From NCBI GenBank assembly GCA_903632075.3, contig CAHIKZ030001813.1, positions 3,059,501-3,123,500 on the forward strand: a stretch of DNA of 64,000 nucleotides. The letters run 5' to 3'. The position numbers were made by a program, and so were the translations under genes. Source of the stretch: Acanthosepion pharaonis. Taxonomy: Eukaryota; Mollusca; Cephalopoda; Sepiida; Sepiidae. The stretch's first letter is position 1. Each line of letters begins with the position of its first letter. Of this stretch, positions 54,355 to 64,000 are shown one piece after another. Under the pieces are notes generated by a model. The model had not been told where the DNA came from, ran no database searches, and worked only from the letters and a program-made list of their open reading frames with translations.

Positions 54355-54570
54355 AAGATGTGCGAATGGTGTAGCGCTTATGAGCGAGAAAAGTGAAATC
54401 GGCTCCTCGATTTCGAATCCCTGCCCAGTTAGTTGCATTCACTTTCGCACAAATGCCTTTAGAAAATACATGCACTGTCACCCACCCCCCGGACACACAC
54501 ACACTTCTGGGTTAAATATGAGGTTAGATTAGTCTCATGCCGTGAGTGGCATCTAGTCTAAGAAAAGAAA
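54355..54570 (+). mobile_element. tRNA-derived SINE
   Basis: Head GTGCGAATGGTGTAGCGCTTATG (A box) and GATTTCGAATCCCTGCC (B box), then the body ATTCACTTTCGCACAAATGC and the tail GTGAGTGGCATCTAGTC. No 5S part. Confidence 0.65.
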
Positions 54571-54654
54571 AAAATTCCAAATCTTGGAGAAAGAAAGGAC
54601 AACTACTCCACGATTTCCATAAGAACTCATTACATAATAGCATAGTATGATTTC

Positions 54655-54735
54655 ATTATAACAAATAATAAACTATGATCTTTGAAGAGCTATAACTGCA
54701 TACGTTCTGACGGAACATGGCGTTAAAATAAGTGA
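54655..54735 (+). mobile_element. RTE-like LINE 3' remnant
   Basis: GAGCTATAACTGCATACG and TCTGACGGAACATGGCG match the last 50-60 bases of the RTE-like family. Confidence 0.45.
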
Positions 54736-54939
54736 ATCAATAATTCCGTAGCCTGACAAAAGTTGCTAGCTGAATTTTCATCTAAAATGTTTTATTGTGC
54801 AATGCTCCTTAATGCATTCAAATTGTCGGCTTTTCTAATACAAATATTATTAAATTACCTTTTGCATATTTAAATGTTAAGTCAATTCCCAATACAAATT
54901 CACGATATGATCTATCAACCTTAAATACATTGAATTCTC

Positions 54940-55183
54940 TTTATTTTTGGTCATAAAATCTGTACCATAGCAATGGTCACGAACTTGTTAATTAAAACTG
55001 TAAAACAATTTGCAATAATTGAAATATATTCTTTAAAGCTCTAATTTTAATTTTAACTGGGAGAAAATATTATCAATTTAATCGTTAAAAATATTATGAA
55101 ATTACCCCCGCTGATCTTCCTGGGTGACTCGACAACCTCCGCTAGGTGGCGTTGTATAAAACAGTATAAAAGAAATGGACAAC

Positions 55184-55226
<43 letters not shown>

Positions 55227-55230
55227 CCTT
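54940..55230 (+). repeat. Dispersed repeat A, copy 1, with (TCTA)n
   Basis: ATAGCAATGGTCACGAACTTG, TTAATTAAAACTGTAAAAC, GAAATATATTCTTTAAAGC and AAATTACCCCCGCTGATCTTCC recur in the same order at 57500-57675. Each copy ends in a microsatellite, here (TCTA)n at about 55185-55225. Confidence 0.75.
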
Positions 55231-55443
55231 ACATCACAAGATGCTGTAGTTCAAGATGCGTCTCGTTTCACCTTCAGAGAGGTTTCTTAACCACCAAGCA
55301 AACCACTTGTTGCAGCCAACACACTATATAATTTCTCCTGTTTGAAAAACTTCATACGACCACAATAATATCTCCACATATCATATATGTCTGATTATAG
55401 TTTAGAATTTATCTGCAAAAATTGGAATTTATACACCTGTAGA

Positions 55444-55446
<3 letters not shown>
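55231..55446. other. Short spacer
   Basis: Nothing recognised. Confidence 0.4.
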
Positions 55447-55503
<57 letters not shown>

Positions 55504-55690
55504 TCCATCACCTGAAAATATCTCAGTTCAACAAACAAGACAACGCTACTACAAACAGTAACAAACTTGGTAACCTAATGCTATTACAGGTTTCTCAAAG
55601 AAACATATTGTCAGTCACTTTCTCATTCGCAGTGGGTTTTTTAACGATCTTGTGGACATTACTATTTGCCTACAAGGTAGATGTGTACAG
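55447..55690 (+). repeat. (TA)n and dispersed repeat B, copy 1
   Basis: (TA)n to about 55501, then AATATCTCAGTTCAACAAAC, ACAAACAGTAACAAACTTGG, TATTACAGGTTTCTCAAAG and CACTTTCTCATTCGCAGT. The same series occurs at 59788-59965, also just after a microsatellite. Confidence 0.8.
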
Positions 55691-55859
55691 TTCAACCAAT
55701 AGAAAGTGTTTTATATTTTAACTTAAGATACGAGGGATTCCATGATTATGACCTGGAATCACATTAAACTTAATATTATTAAAATTTCGTTCGTTGTTCA
55801 GGTGGAATTAGTCAAGTTTCGTAATCTGCTAGAAGAGGAAACTAGTTTAACTGTTATCG

Positions 55860-56100
55860 ACACAGAAAGTAAATTTGTTATGCCGAGTTCAATTTCCGAT
55901 CGATTCTCTTTTACTCAGTTCGAGTTAATGCCCTTGGAAAAGACATGAATCCAGCTTCTAGTGACTGTAATTTCAGGAAAAATATTCAACTATTTTCTTC
56001 AGTTATTGGTGTTCATCTTCGTTCAGCTATGGGTTAAATAAGCAATGCAGACTGAGCTCTCTTGTCTTGAGTTATCAGCCAGTAAACGAGAAGTAATTAA
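55860..56100 (+). mobile_element. SINE body fragment
   Basis: GAGTTCAATTTCCGATCG and ATGCCCTTGGAAAAGACATG match the B box and core of the tRNA-derived SINEs, followed by GCTATGGGTTAAATAAGC as in their 3' body. The A-box side is degraded. Confidence 0.5.
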
Positions 56101-56264
56101 CTGAAAACCATCTTCGATAAAAGATATGGTCTGTCAAGCTATTTTTGCCACAGATACACAACTACTGCTATGGCATGGGATGCCATTACGACCCTAATCG
56201 GTTATGGGACTTGTGACAAGACATAAGCTAATAGCAGTGAGTCCGACTGTGACAAAAGGACAGT

Positions 56265-56480
56265 ATAAACTTTTGTGTCACATAATGAGGAAAGAGGGTT
56301 TGGAGAATTATGCACTCAAAATAAATATTAAAGGCAAGAGGGAAATAGTTAGTAAGCCTACTTACAAGCTTGTGTAACTAGATGTTTGAACAGGGACTGG
56401 TAAAAAAAAACATTACTAAGAGGTACAAAGAATAGGAAGTTGTGGAGAGCCATGGTATATAAAGGAAAAATAAGAAGAAT
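56265..56480 (+). mobile_element. RTE-like LINE 3' fragment
   Basis: GTCACATAATGAGGAAAGAGG (HIMRKEG) through ATTACTAAGAGGTACAAAG to GAGAGCCATGGTATATAAAGG. About 210 bp of the C-terminal coding end. Confidence 0.65.
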
Positions 56481-56639
56481 AACTATGCTAAATGACTTCA
56501 TACGTATGATGCCAAAGGTCACTGAAGTGGTTTAACAACGCACAGTCTAGGAATTGCATTCTCAAAAAGCTCACTTTTTTAGAAAAAACTTCAGATTGAA
56601 TTTACTAAACAAACCATCCTTGCCTGGCCTAGTGACTGG

Positions 56640-57200
56640 TGTGTATGTTCTACTGCGAAAACTTACGAAGGAAAAACTGAAAAGTTCTCAACCCGGCCAA
56701 CTTTCAAGAATCTGACCAAAAGAATAGTCAGTAATGTATTCGATCCTGACTTGCCATCTCGACTTCACTCACTTTCTTAACGACGTGCCATGGCTTCCCT
56801 CTAACTTTTCCACTAATATTTTCATGGCAATGTTCTGATAAGCTGTTTTACGTCGTGCCTTGACTGCTTAAATATAAGCGGGTTACTAGATTGGCAACTA
56901 GGTCCCAACTTTTTACTGTTGAACTAGAGGCAAACACCAGTTTTATTCTAATAGTTTTTCTCGCACTTCTCGCCTGTGAAACTCCCTCCCGGTTTCTTGA
57001 TTTCCTGTCACTTGCAATCTTTAAAAATTTAAATACAACGTTAATCGCCATCTTCTGTCATCCTGAAACCTGTTCCTTTCCTCACTTCTCCTCGCTAAAG
57101 TTTTCTCATTCTCTTTCACTTCTTGTAACCCTCACTGAGTCCTTCTGATATTGTTGTCTTGCTTGAAGTGAAACTATTAAAAAATGTATCATATTTATTT
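56640..57200 (+). pseudogene. CR1/Jockey-like LINE C-terminal fragment
   Basis: Plus strand reads VFDPDLPSRLHSLS-like coding at 56735-56775, RTSRLWNSLPVS-type segment near 56960-57010, FKNLNTTLI at 57020-57045 and a 3' end TTGCTTGAAGTGAAACTATT. Frames are broken. Confidence 0.7.
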
Positions 57201-57489
57201 TGACGTTCTTTCTTGGTCGTGCCAAGAAATGTCGCCAACCTCTCGTAAATCGTTAACTTCTAACAGGTTAAGAAAACTGTGCCATAGAGCAGCGGGAATA
57301 AGTTTCTTATGACAGTCTTTTTTTCAGCTGAGAATGCTGTAAATTTACAACTGCGTTTAATTTCTTTAGCAAAGAGAGTTTATGTGCAATTGCATATTTA
57401 TATCTTTTGAAAAGCCACACTTTTAAAAGTGACGTGTTAAAAATTATTACTTAGTTTCCGTATTGTCTGAAAATTACTTATTGCTTCTA
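57201..57489. other. AT-rich spacer
   Basis: Nothing recognised. Confidence 0.4.
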
Positions 57490-57678
57490 ACAGGATTTTC
57501 CGTCTTAAAATGCGTACGTAGCAATGGTCACTAACTTGTTAATTAAAACTGTAAAAACACTTTGCAATAAGTGAAATATATTCTTTGAAGCTATAAGTTT
57601 AGATTTAATTGAAAGAAAATAGTATCAGTTTAGTCGATAAACATAGTGTGAAATTACCCCAACTCATCTTCCCGGATA

Positions 57679-57726
<48 letters not shown>

Positions 57727-57741
57727 ATCTCTATCTCTCTC

Positions 57742-57800
<59 letters not shown>
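57490..57800 (+). repeat. Dispersed repeat A, copy 2, with (TC)n(CA)n
   Basis: Repeats 54940-55130 (GTAGCAATGGTCACTAACTTG, GAAATATATTCTTTGAAGC) and adds ATAAACATAGTGTGAAATTACC, seen also near 3330. A (TC)n tract (57680-57742) and a (CA)n tract (57744-57798) follow. Confidence 0.8.
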
Positions 57801-57803
<3 letters not shown>

Positions 57804-58356
57804 AACAAACAAGTTCTCATCGGGTCGAGAAATGTTCAGCATCTCATATATATACATATATATATGTGTGTGTGTGTGTTGGCAATATGTTTTCATTGAG
57901 ACATGTTTCATTGAAAAATTTATACAAGTTTTGTCTAATTATCTTCAACTGAATCCTTTCATATTCACGGACTAGCTTTTTGGGGTTATTATTAAGGAAG
58001 AGAGAAAATTGCCGTGTTAATACATATTATTTTATTATTTTAACATAGCACAATGTCATCATCAACGTGTTGTTTTTTTTTTTTTCAAGATAAATATTAT
58101 AGTGTTCATCTGAAAGTAATTTTTTTTTTTACTTGTGAAGTGAAGACCGCTGAGTGGAGAGATAATTAAATATAGTGTGTCGAGAGTTTTTAAGAATTAA
58201 GTATTGAAACTATTGGTGCAAACCTTGATATTTTAAACTATCTAGTGTATACATTTCAAAACATTTGTGTAACATTTATAATTAATTTTATTAAGGTTTG
58301 ATTTCAATTTTCGATTATAGAGAGCTTCGGGAATTTTTAGTTTATTTTTATTATTT

Positions 58357-58581
58357 TCATGGAATAAAATATATTATCAACAAGAATTTTCTGAATTGCA
58401 AATGTGGATAGGTAGGCTGTTGTAAATATTTAGAAATGTTGGACATATCATTCAAATGAAAACACAACCGTCGAGACAACTTCGTCGTAATGTGTCCAAC
58501 ATAAATATTATTTTTTCCGATGGAGCTACAAACTTCCTGAGGACATTTAAATTTATATAGAATGTTGGTTTGCTGAAACAC
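58357..58581 (-). pseudogene. Penelope-like GIY-YIG endonuclease fragment
   Basis: The minus-strand frame reads NILYKFKCPQEVCSS, then NIYVGHITTKLSRRLCFHLN and NISKYL. This matches the end of Penelope-like proteins ('VVYKF.CP...C....YIGHT...LS.RL..HL'), where the GIY-YIG nuclease cuts target DNA. The start lacks the upstream linker to reverse transcriptase, and the frame stops early within the domain. Confidence 0.7.
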
Positions 58582-58659
58582 ATTAGTAGGTTGGGAAGAG
58601 TGGTTACAAATGATTGAATTAGATATACTAGATTTAGTTTAGTCTATAATTAATTTTAT

Positions 58660-58725
58660 TTGTCAACACCCTGATGATGACATTGTGCTATGTCGAAAGT
58701 ACTCGGAATAAAATAATACGCATCA
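58660..58725 (+). ncRNA. Hammerhead-type motif
   Basis: CTGATGA (58671-58677), an extra T, stem II GACAT/ATGTC (58679-58683 and 58690-58694) and GAAA (58695-58698). Stem III (GTAC...) is not obvious, so activity is doubtful. The inverted partner at 58039-58070 has TTGATGA and GTTA in place of the core, so it is decayed. Confidence 0.45.
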
Positions 58726-58866
58726 ATACGGCTATTTTCTCTGACATAATGACACCAGAAAGTTTGTCCGCGAATATGAAAGGATCCAAATAAAAATAAG
58801 ACAAAACTTGTGTAATTATTTATGTAAGTTATTCAATGAAACATGCCTCAATGAAAAATATGCTTA

Positions 58867-58867
<1 letters not shown>

Positions 58868-58918
<51 letters not shown>
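58868..58918. repeat. (TA)n microsatellite
   Basis: Directly visible, at the right edge of the Penelope-like element. Confidence 0.95.
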
Positions 58919-58920
<2 letters not shown>

Positions 58921-59220
58921 GAGATGCTGAAAAGTTTTCGATCCGATGAGAAAGTGTTTCCCAAATAAAATCTCAAGCGAAAAAAATAACGTTCAGCTGT
59001 CAGATTTTAAAAAATGTGATGGGCCAAAAATCTTTCAGTCCCCACTTCGTACCTCGGTAGTTGGCAATGTAGATATGAAATGAATGTTGTAAAATATATG
59101 TACAGTTTTGTGTTATGCACAAACTATTTTGATTTAGAAAGATTAACGGAATTATCTTTTATATAATCTATGTCTGATTACATATTAAAATTCATCTAAA
59201 GTTAAAGTTATACCAGAATA
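58919..59220. other. Spacer
   Basis: GAGGAGATGCTGAAAAGTTT followed by a stretch with TCAGCTGTCAGATTTT; no recognisable gene. Confidence 0.35.
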
Positions 59221-59640
<420 letters not shown>

Positions 59641-59701
59641 TGTGCCCTCTTTTAAATGAAATGTTACGAACAGTGGAACTATACTCCCTTTGTTCTCATT
59701 T

Positions 59702-59705
59702 TACC

Positions 59706-59786
<81 letters not shown>

Positions 59787-59787
59787 C
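59702..59787. repeat. (TA)n(TG)n microsatellite
   Basis: Directly visible. Confidence 0.95.
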
Positions 59788-59965
59788 TCCAACATCACAA
59801 AATATCTCAGTTCAACAAACGAGACACGGAAGCTACAAACGGTAACAAACTTAGGAACCTAATGTTATTACAGGTTTCTCAAAGAATCATTGTCAATCAC
59901 TTTCTCATTCGCAGTAGTTTTTCTGTTTTGTTTTTTGACAATCTTGTGGATATTACTCAAGCAAA
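59788..59965 (+). repeat. Dispersed repeat B, copy 2
   Basis: Same order as 55504-55680: AATATCTCAGTTCAACAAAC, ACAAACGGTAACAAACTTAG, TATTACAGGTTTCTCAAAG, CACTTTCTCATTCGCAGTAG. Confidence 0.8.
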
Positions 59966-60225
59966 TATTTCGTTACTATGCTAAGTTGCAATACAGATGA
60001 GACGAAAATAGACTTACATTTTATTCTATCTTTCATACAAGTTGGCATTATGACTTTTAAAATGTCACAGTTGATACTTTGTCATTCTCAGTTTTCATTG
60101 TCATTTTCGATTGAACCTTTCCTTTTCATCTTTGCAAAAAACATGTCAGTAGACGATACAATATGTCAAATGTAGTATGTAGCTCATCTCAGATCATGCA
60201 TAAAATACTTTGCTCTCAGTGTCCT

Positions 60226-60423
60226 TCAGAAAAGCCAGATGCGAGGTGACTTCCTAGTCACTGGACGCAGATCCACGTAATCGGCACAGCGACACTGCAA
60301 TGCGTCGCTCGAGGAAGAGCCGCATTGATATGTCAGTATCTCAGACATTGCACAGGAGAATGTAAGGTCCATGCTCCGGTGGGACATCCGGGGCTTCGCA
60401 CAGACAAACTGGTCTACGATAAC
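60226..60423 (-). CDS. Candidate terminal coding exon
   Basis: On the minus strand CTTCTGACATTTTCAG ends at about 60424 and is a good splice acceptor. The open frame after it (entered one base into a codon) runs about 65 codons to a TGA at 60226-60228. GC is clearly higher than in the flanking DNA. The peptide is rich in cysteine and serine: QFVCAKPRM, TFSCAMSEI, TYQCGSSSSD, LQCRCADYVDLRP. I do not recognise the protein. No poly(A) signal is obvious after the stop, and no second exon was found in the window. It could also be a piece of an unrecognised repeat. Confidence 0.35.
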   Translation of the reverse strand, partial: VIVDQFVCAKPRMSHRSMDLTFSCAMSEILTYQCGSSSSDALQCRCADYVDLRPVTRKSPRIWLF

Positions 60424-60543
60424 TGAAAATGTCAGAAGCATAATGTTAAATATGTCTCGTGTTTTCATTAAACAGCACAACGACTTCATTACACAGTATA
60501 TCTATACATTTCACAATATTTCTAGTCCCTCAAAAATTGATAA

Positions 60544-60880
60544 GCTTATAACCACGTCATGTTGAAAGACCGGTTCTCGTACGATCACCGAAGTTAAGCA
60601 ACGTCGTGCCTAGTCAGTACCTAGATGGGAGACCGCTTTGAAATACCAGGTGTTTGAATGCGCGGGTGGTGTAATGGATAATGCCTCGGAATTGTTAATC
60701 GGAAGTTCCATTTCCAGTTTGGATTTTTTTGTATTCACTTACGCGCAAATACCTTTGGGAAAGATATGAATCCACCTCTTCTCCTCCAGCTATGGGTTAA
60801 TTAGTAATACTGGTATCACTTTAACCATTATTAACCATTGTTATCTAAAAAAATAGAATTGCGTACAAAATATTTAGATT
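60544..60880 (+). mobile_element. 5S-tRNA composite SINE
   Basis: 5S-like part 60544-60655 with GACCGGTTCTCGTACGATCACC, GAAGTTAAGCAACGTC and GTCAGTACCTAGATGGGAG. The tRNA-like part follows (CGGGTGGTGTAATGGATAATG) and the body TTGGGAAAGATATGAATCC and CAGCTATGGGTTAATTAG. This is the clearest 5S internal promoter among the composite copies. Confidence 0.85.
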
Positions 60881-61784
60881 TCGGCATTGTATAATCCATA
60901 GTAGTTGATATGCTGCAAAACAAAAACAAACAACCATCCAATAAATTAATAAATGCCATTTCTAATCTTTATTTGTTGTCATCCTGTCTTTCAAATATTT
61001 TCAGTGGGATGATTTTTCGTATATTATCTGCGTTGTTCTTTGGATTTCTTCGTTTGTTGCTTCCGTTTTTTTTTTTTTTCCTGTTTTGTTTTTGTTTAGT
61101 TTTATTTCATCCCTTCTCTTTTCACCTTCCATCTTTTCATCTTTCTGTTTCCTCCTTCACGTTTCTCTTTATCTTTCTTTCTACGTTTTGTGTCTCATTA
61201 CATTTTTTTTACTTTCTTTTCTTCTTCTTTTTCTTCTTCTTGCGAATTGGTTTTTTTTTTTTTCATTTCACGCGAAAAATCATGTCTTTCTTTTTACATA
61301 AAATGTATCTGTTCAGCGTGAAAGTCGTTCTATGACTCATCATCTTAGGCAAATTAAATGATTTGATTTATTTCGCTTCCCCATTCCCACCCCGTTGAAT
61401 TTCACTAGAAAAACATCAGCTCACAGAATTACAGATCTCCACTCATTTGTAGCTTTCGTCATTTTCATTAGTCGATCACCGACTGGTTCTGCACGTTTTC
61501 GATAACGCGAAAGCAATTTTAATTCCCATCGGGTTTTTTTTTTTTTCGGAAATGAAGGGAAATGTTTTTTTCCTGACATTTTGCGGAATCCTTCCGTCGT
61601 CAAATAATTTATTTGATAAGAGGAAAACAACTGAAAAGGAAACGAATTAGTATGATTGTTAATAAAAAGAAAATTTAAAAAGTAAATAAAAATATTCAAT
61701 TGTGAATAATGTAGTTGAAATGATCCAACGCTGGAAACGACTTGCTTCAAAATATGACATTCGTTTTGCATGTCATTAATTTAC
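60881..61784. other. Pyrimidine-rich low-complexity stretch
   Basis: From about 61020 to 61300 the plus strand is a T/C-rich tract with TTTTTTTTTTT runs. Open frames in it are Phe/Ser/Leu-rich and look accidental. Nothing else recognised up to 61784. Confidence 0.5.
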
Positions 61785-62045
61785 ACTTAAAATCAGAAAG
61801 AGTTGAAACTTCAAGGACGTATAATGAGAAAAGAAGGATTAAAAAAAGTTCACACTCAAAGAACATAATGAATTCGACAAAGACGGGAAAACAGCGCGTA
61901 ACCAATCTAACGAGTTTGTGTTAATGGATGTCAGGACGCGTAATGGACAGGATAGCAAAAAAACAAACATTACTAAGAGCTACAAAAGATGGGATATTGG
62001 GGAGATCCATGATAGTTCTAAAGGGCAAGATATAAAAAAGAAGAA
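61785..62045 (+). mobile_element. RTE-like LINE 3' fragment
   Basis: ATCAGAAAGAGTTGAAACTTC and ATAATGAGAAAAGAAGGATT (RKRVETS, IMRKEG) through AACATTACTAAGAGCTACAAAAG to the 3' end TAAAGGGCAAGATATAAAAA. Confidence 0.65.
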
Positions 62046-62196
62046 GAATGATGCCGGAATAGATATTGCACTCAAATTTCATACCAGACTATTGTAAACT
62101 AGAAAAGGCTACTGAATGAGGAATAACCAAAACGGAAATTGGAAATGAAATGGTAATAATTATAACATCACCAAAATACAATACCCACCAGCGGCG

Positions 62197-62612
62197 TGTA
62201 ATAGGTAAACCACTGATAGTGGTGGAATACTTAGACAACATATTACCCCACTTACAATAGTGTCCAACGTATTTATTGAGACATACCCATTAGTGTTCAT
62301 AGGTACGGTATATAGAACAGACCAATGAAGCCAGATGCACCAGCGGGTGAGGAAGGGGTCAACCGAATGCCGAAGTACGCGAGCTCGTGTGAGACCTACA
62401 TCCTGTTTTGCAAGTGTAGGAACTAGACTGTTGGATAGAATGGATATATAAACAACTATCTAATAGAAGGAGTTGGGTCTGCGTGTCGAGTGAGAGACGC
62501 AGGGCCGCATGCCATAAATTGGCTGAAGTCAGGTGTTGACTAAAATGTTATGTTAAGTAAATAAGATTCAAGTTTCGTGTTATCATTTAATCCGTTCACC
62601 CACGTCATTACA
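62197..62612 (+). mobile_element. Possible solo LTR
   Basis: 416 bp bounded by TGTAAT and ATTACA. A TATA-like GGATATATAAAC lies near 62441. The right half (GACGCAGGGCCGCATGCC, then AATAAGATTCAAGTTTCG) resembles the R-U5 part of retroelement LTRs. No internal region, partner LTR or clear target duplication is visible (flanks GGCG and GAAA). Confidence 0.45.
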
Positions 62613-62879
62613 GAAAAAAATTCATTAGGATCAATATATTATACAATATAAGAATCAAAACACAAATATTTTAGTTTCCGTGATGTCCTGACATAAAAAA
62701 ATACTTATACCTATATTTCGTACAGCATTTGAAAAGGTACGACATGAAAATATATTTGAACTACTAGCTAAACTCGACTCAGAACGGAAACAGATAATCC
62801 CGCAATATTTACTAGGGACAAACTGCTTGTATGATTGATTGATTTTTTTTTTTTAGTTTAAATTGTTAATAAAAAAACC
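62613..62879. other. AT-rich spacer
   Basis: Nothing recognised. Confidence 0.4.
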
Positions 62880-63195
62880 TTTTGCGGGTTATTTAAAGAC
62901 AGAAAATATTTTTACATTGAAAAAATTTTTTGGAAACAATGATTTTACTATTATAAATCTTACTAATTAATCCATAGCTGGGGAGAAGGGATGGATTCAT
63001 ACCTTTCCCAAGATTATTTGCGCGTAAAGTAAATATAATGACCCCGACTGATATTGAAACTCCAATTTCCAATTTCAAACCTGTTATTCCAAAGCGGTCA
63101 CCAATTTAGGTACTGACCAGGATCGGAGTTGTTTAATTTTGATGATCGTACGAGAACTAATGTTTCAACGTGATATAACCGTAAACCTCTGCTTG
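62880..63195 (-). mobile_element. 5S-tRNA composite SINE
   Basis: On the minus strand: TTTACGGTTATATCACGTTG, then TTCTCGTACGATCATC (5S), TGGTCAGTACCTAAATTGG, GGTGACCGCTTTGG, a shortened tRNA part, and the body TTGGGAAAGGTATGAATCC with CAGCTATGGATTAATTAG. The 5S part is joined closer to the tRNA part than in the other copies. Confidence 0.75.
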
Positions 63196-64000
63196 TATGC
63201 GGACAGAAAATGAGATAATGAATTATGCAAAAACAGAACGATTTTCTTTATCTTCTTTAATATTATTTAACAATGAAAAAAGAAATTTTTGTATATGACC
63301 TATAGCTGTTTTCTATATTGTTTTTTAAATAATTGGATTTGATGAGTGTCAAGAAGGATAGTGAAGGTATTATTAAAGGTTATTGTAAAACAAGAAAAAT
63401 ACATTAATGTCTATAGTGTATTTTTTTGTTTCCGCATATATGAAATGACAAGCATTGCTCAATCTTTCTAATGACAAATACATGTTTTGGTCTCTCACTT
63501 AATGCTTCCTTTAAAAGCAATTACATAAAATCTGGACTAAATCATTTACGAAACATTAGCTTTCTCTTAGTCAGTATACAATTATTAAGAAATAATGTAA
63601 TTGAAGAATAAGTAGTTTTCAATTGCTGACGAATAATATAGTTTTCACTTGTTGTTTAATGTTGACAAATAATTTAGCTTTCAATTGTTGACGAATAAAT
63701 ACATCAATTTAATAGAAAACTTTGATTTGATGTTTTGGATGTGATATTTCACGAATAATTTCCAAGACACAATTTTTCTCTACTTATCTTCAAAATTGTA
63801 GTAAGGATTATGTCAAATCAATCGATTTAATGTTGATATTAAAAATGTTTATTCGTGACTAAACAACATAATATTTGGACGTGTAAATTTAAATCTACTA
63901 TTGGGATCTTGAATTTATAATGATTGATTCGTTTTCATATTGAATTATTCAAATATAACTTTAAGTTCTTTACTAATAATTTCTTTTTTTTCGCACTTCT
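63196..64000. other. AT-rich stretch
   Basis: Repeated short phrases such as TTCAATTGTTGACGAATAA occur at about 63620-63705, but no gene or named repeat. Confidence 0.45.

Larger units (their letters stand above)
57890..58866 (-). mobile_element. Penelope-like element with inverted ends, internally deleted
   Basis: Left arm 57890-58078 and right arm 58658-58866 are reverse complements (ATGTTTCATTGA, AAGTTTTGTCT, ATCCTTTCATATTC, ATTATTTTATT, GCACAATGTCATCATC). Each arm carries a hammerhead-like motif near its inner edge. Between them is a minus-strand remnant of the GIY-YIG domain. The catalytic reverse transcriptase is missing. Confidence 0.7.

Noticed and set aside
61000..61335. Hydrophobic 141-codon frame that could look like a membrane protein
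   Set aside because: It is made of T/C-rich low-complexity DNA and has no family motif.

Overview
The window reads as a repeat-dense, AT-rich piece of an animal nuclear genome, most likely a cephalopod mollusc (octopus-like). No complete host gene is visible. The organism is inferred from the repeat content: RTE-like LINE C-termini of the kind common in octopus assemblies, tRNA-derived and 5S-tRNA composite SINEs, Penelope-like fragments with GIY-YIG and hammerhead-type ends, mariner remnants and long (TA)n, (CA)n, (TC)n and (TCTA)n arrays. No search could be run, so the species call is an inference.

Layout. 1-10 kb: a LINE split by a 576-bp foldback element, a 30-bp minisatellite, a nearly whole RTE-like LINE on the minus strand (endonuclease, reverse transcriptase and C-terminal tail, 3.6-6.1 kb), a second LINE type and a degenerate mariner transposase. 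10-24 kb: sparse AT-rich DNA with LINE tails, three copies of an unrecognised repeat with internal tandem units, tRNA/5S-type SINEs, a class II tRNA-like sequence and a near-perfect 172-bp hairpin. 25-28.8 kb: opposed LINE fragments and an inverted pair of Penelope-like ends with a candidate hammerhead ribozyme.

28.8-39.4 kb: the main feature, a 10.5-kb Ty3/Gypsy provirus with two LTRs, a TCAT target duplication, a primer-binding region, gag with four zinc knuckles, protease, reverse transcriptase/RNase H, integrase, and an envelope gene resembling insect errantivirus and baculovirus F-type fusion proteins. It lies inside an older RTE LINE. The LTRs are nearly identical over about 880 bp, so it is young, yet gag, pol and env are broken by at least twelve frame changes.

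39.4-64 kb: more LINE tails, an inverted repeat carrying 5S-like DNA, a 465-bp tandem duplication, a GC-rich tRNA-like block, a DUF4817-type mariner with about 105-bp inverted ends, a Penelope-like element with about 190-bp inverted ends, two pairs of direct repeats, a possible solo LTR, and one GC-rich minus-strand block near 60.2-60.4 kb that looks like a terminal coding exon. That block is the only candidate for host coding sequence. Everything else is best read as mobile DNA and simple repeats in an intergenic or intronic region.
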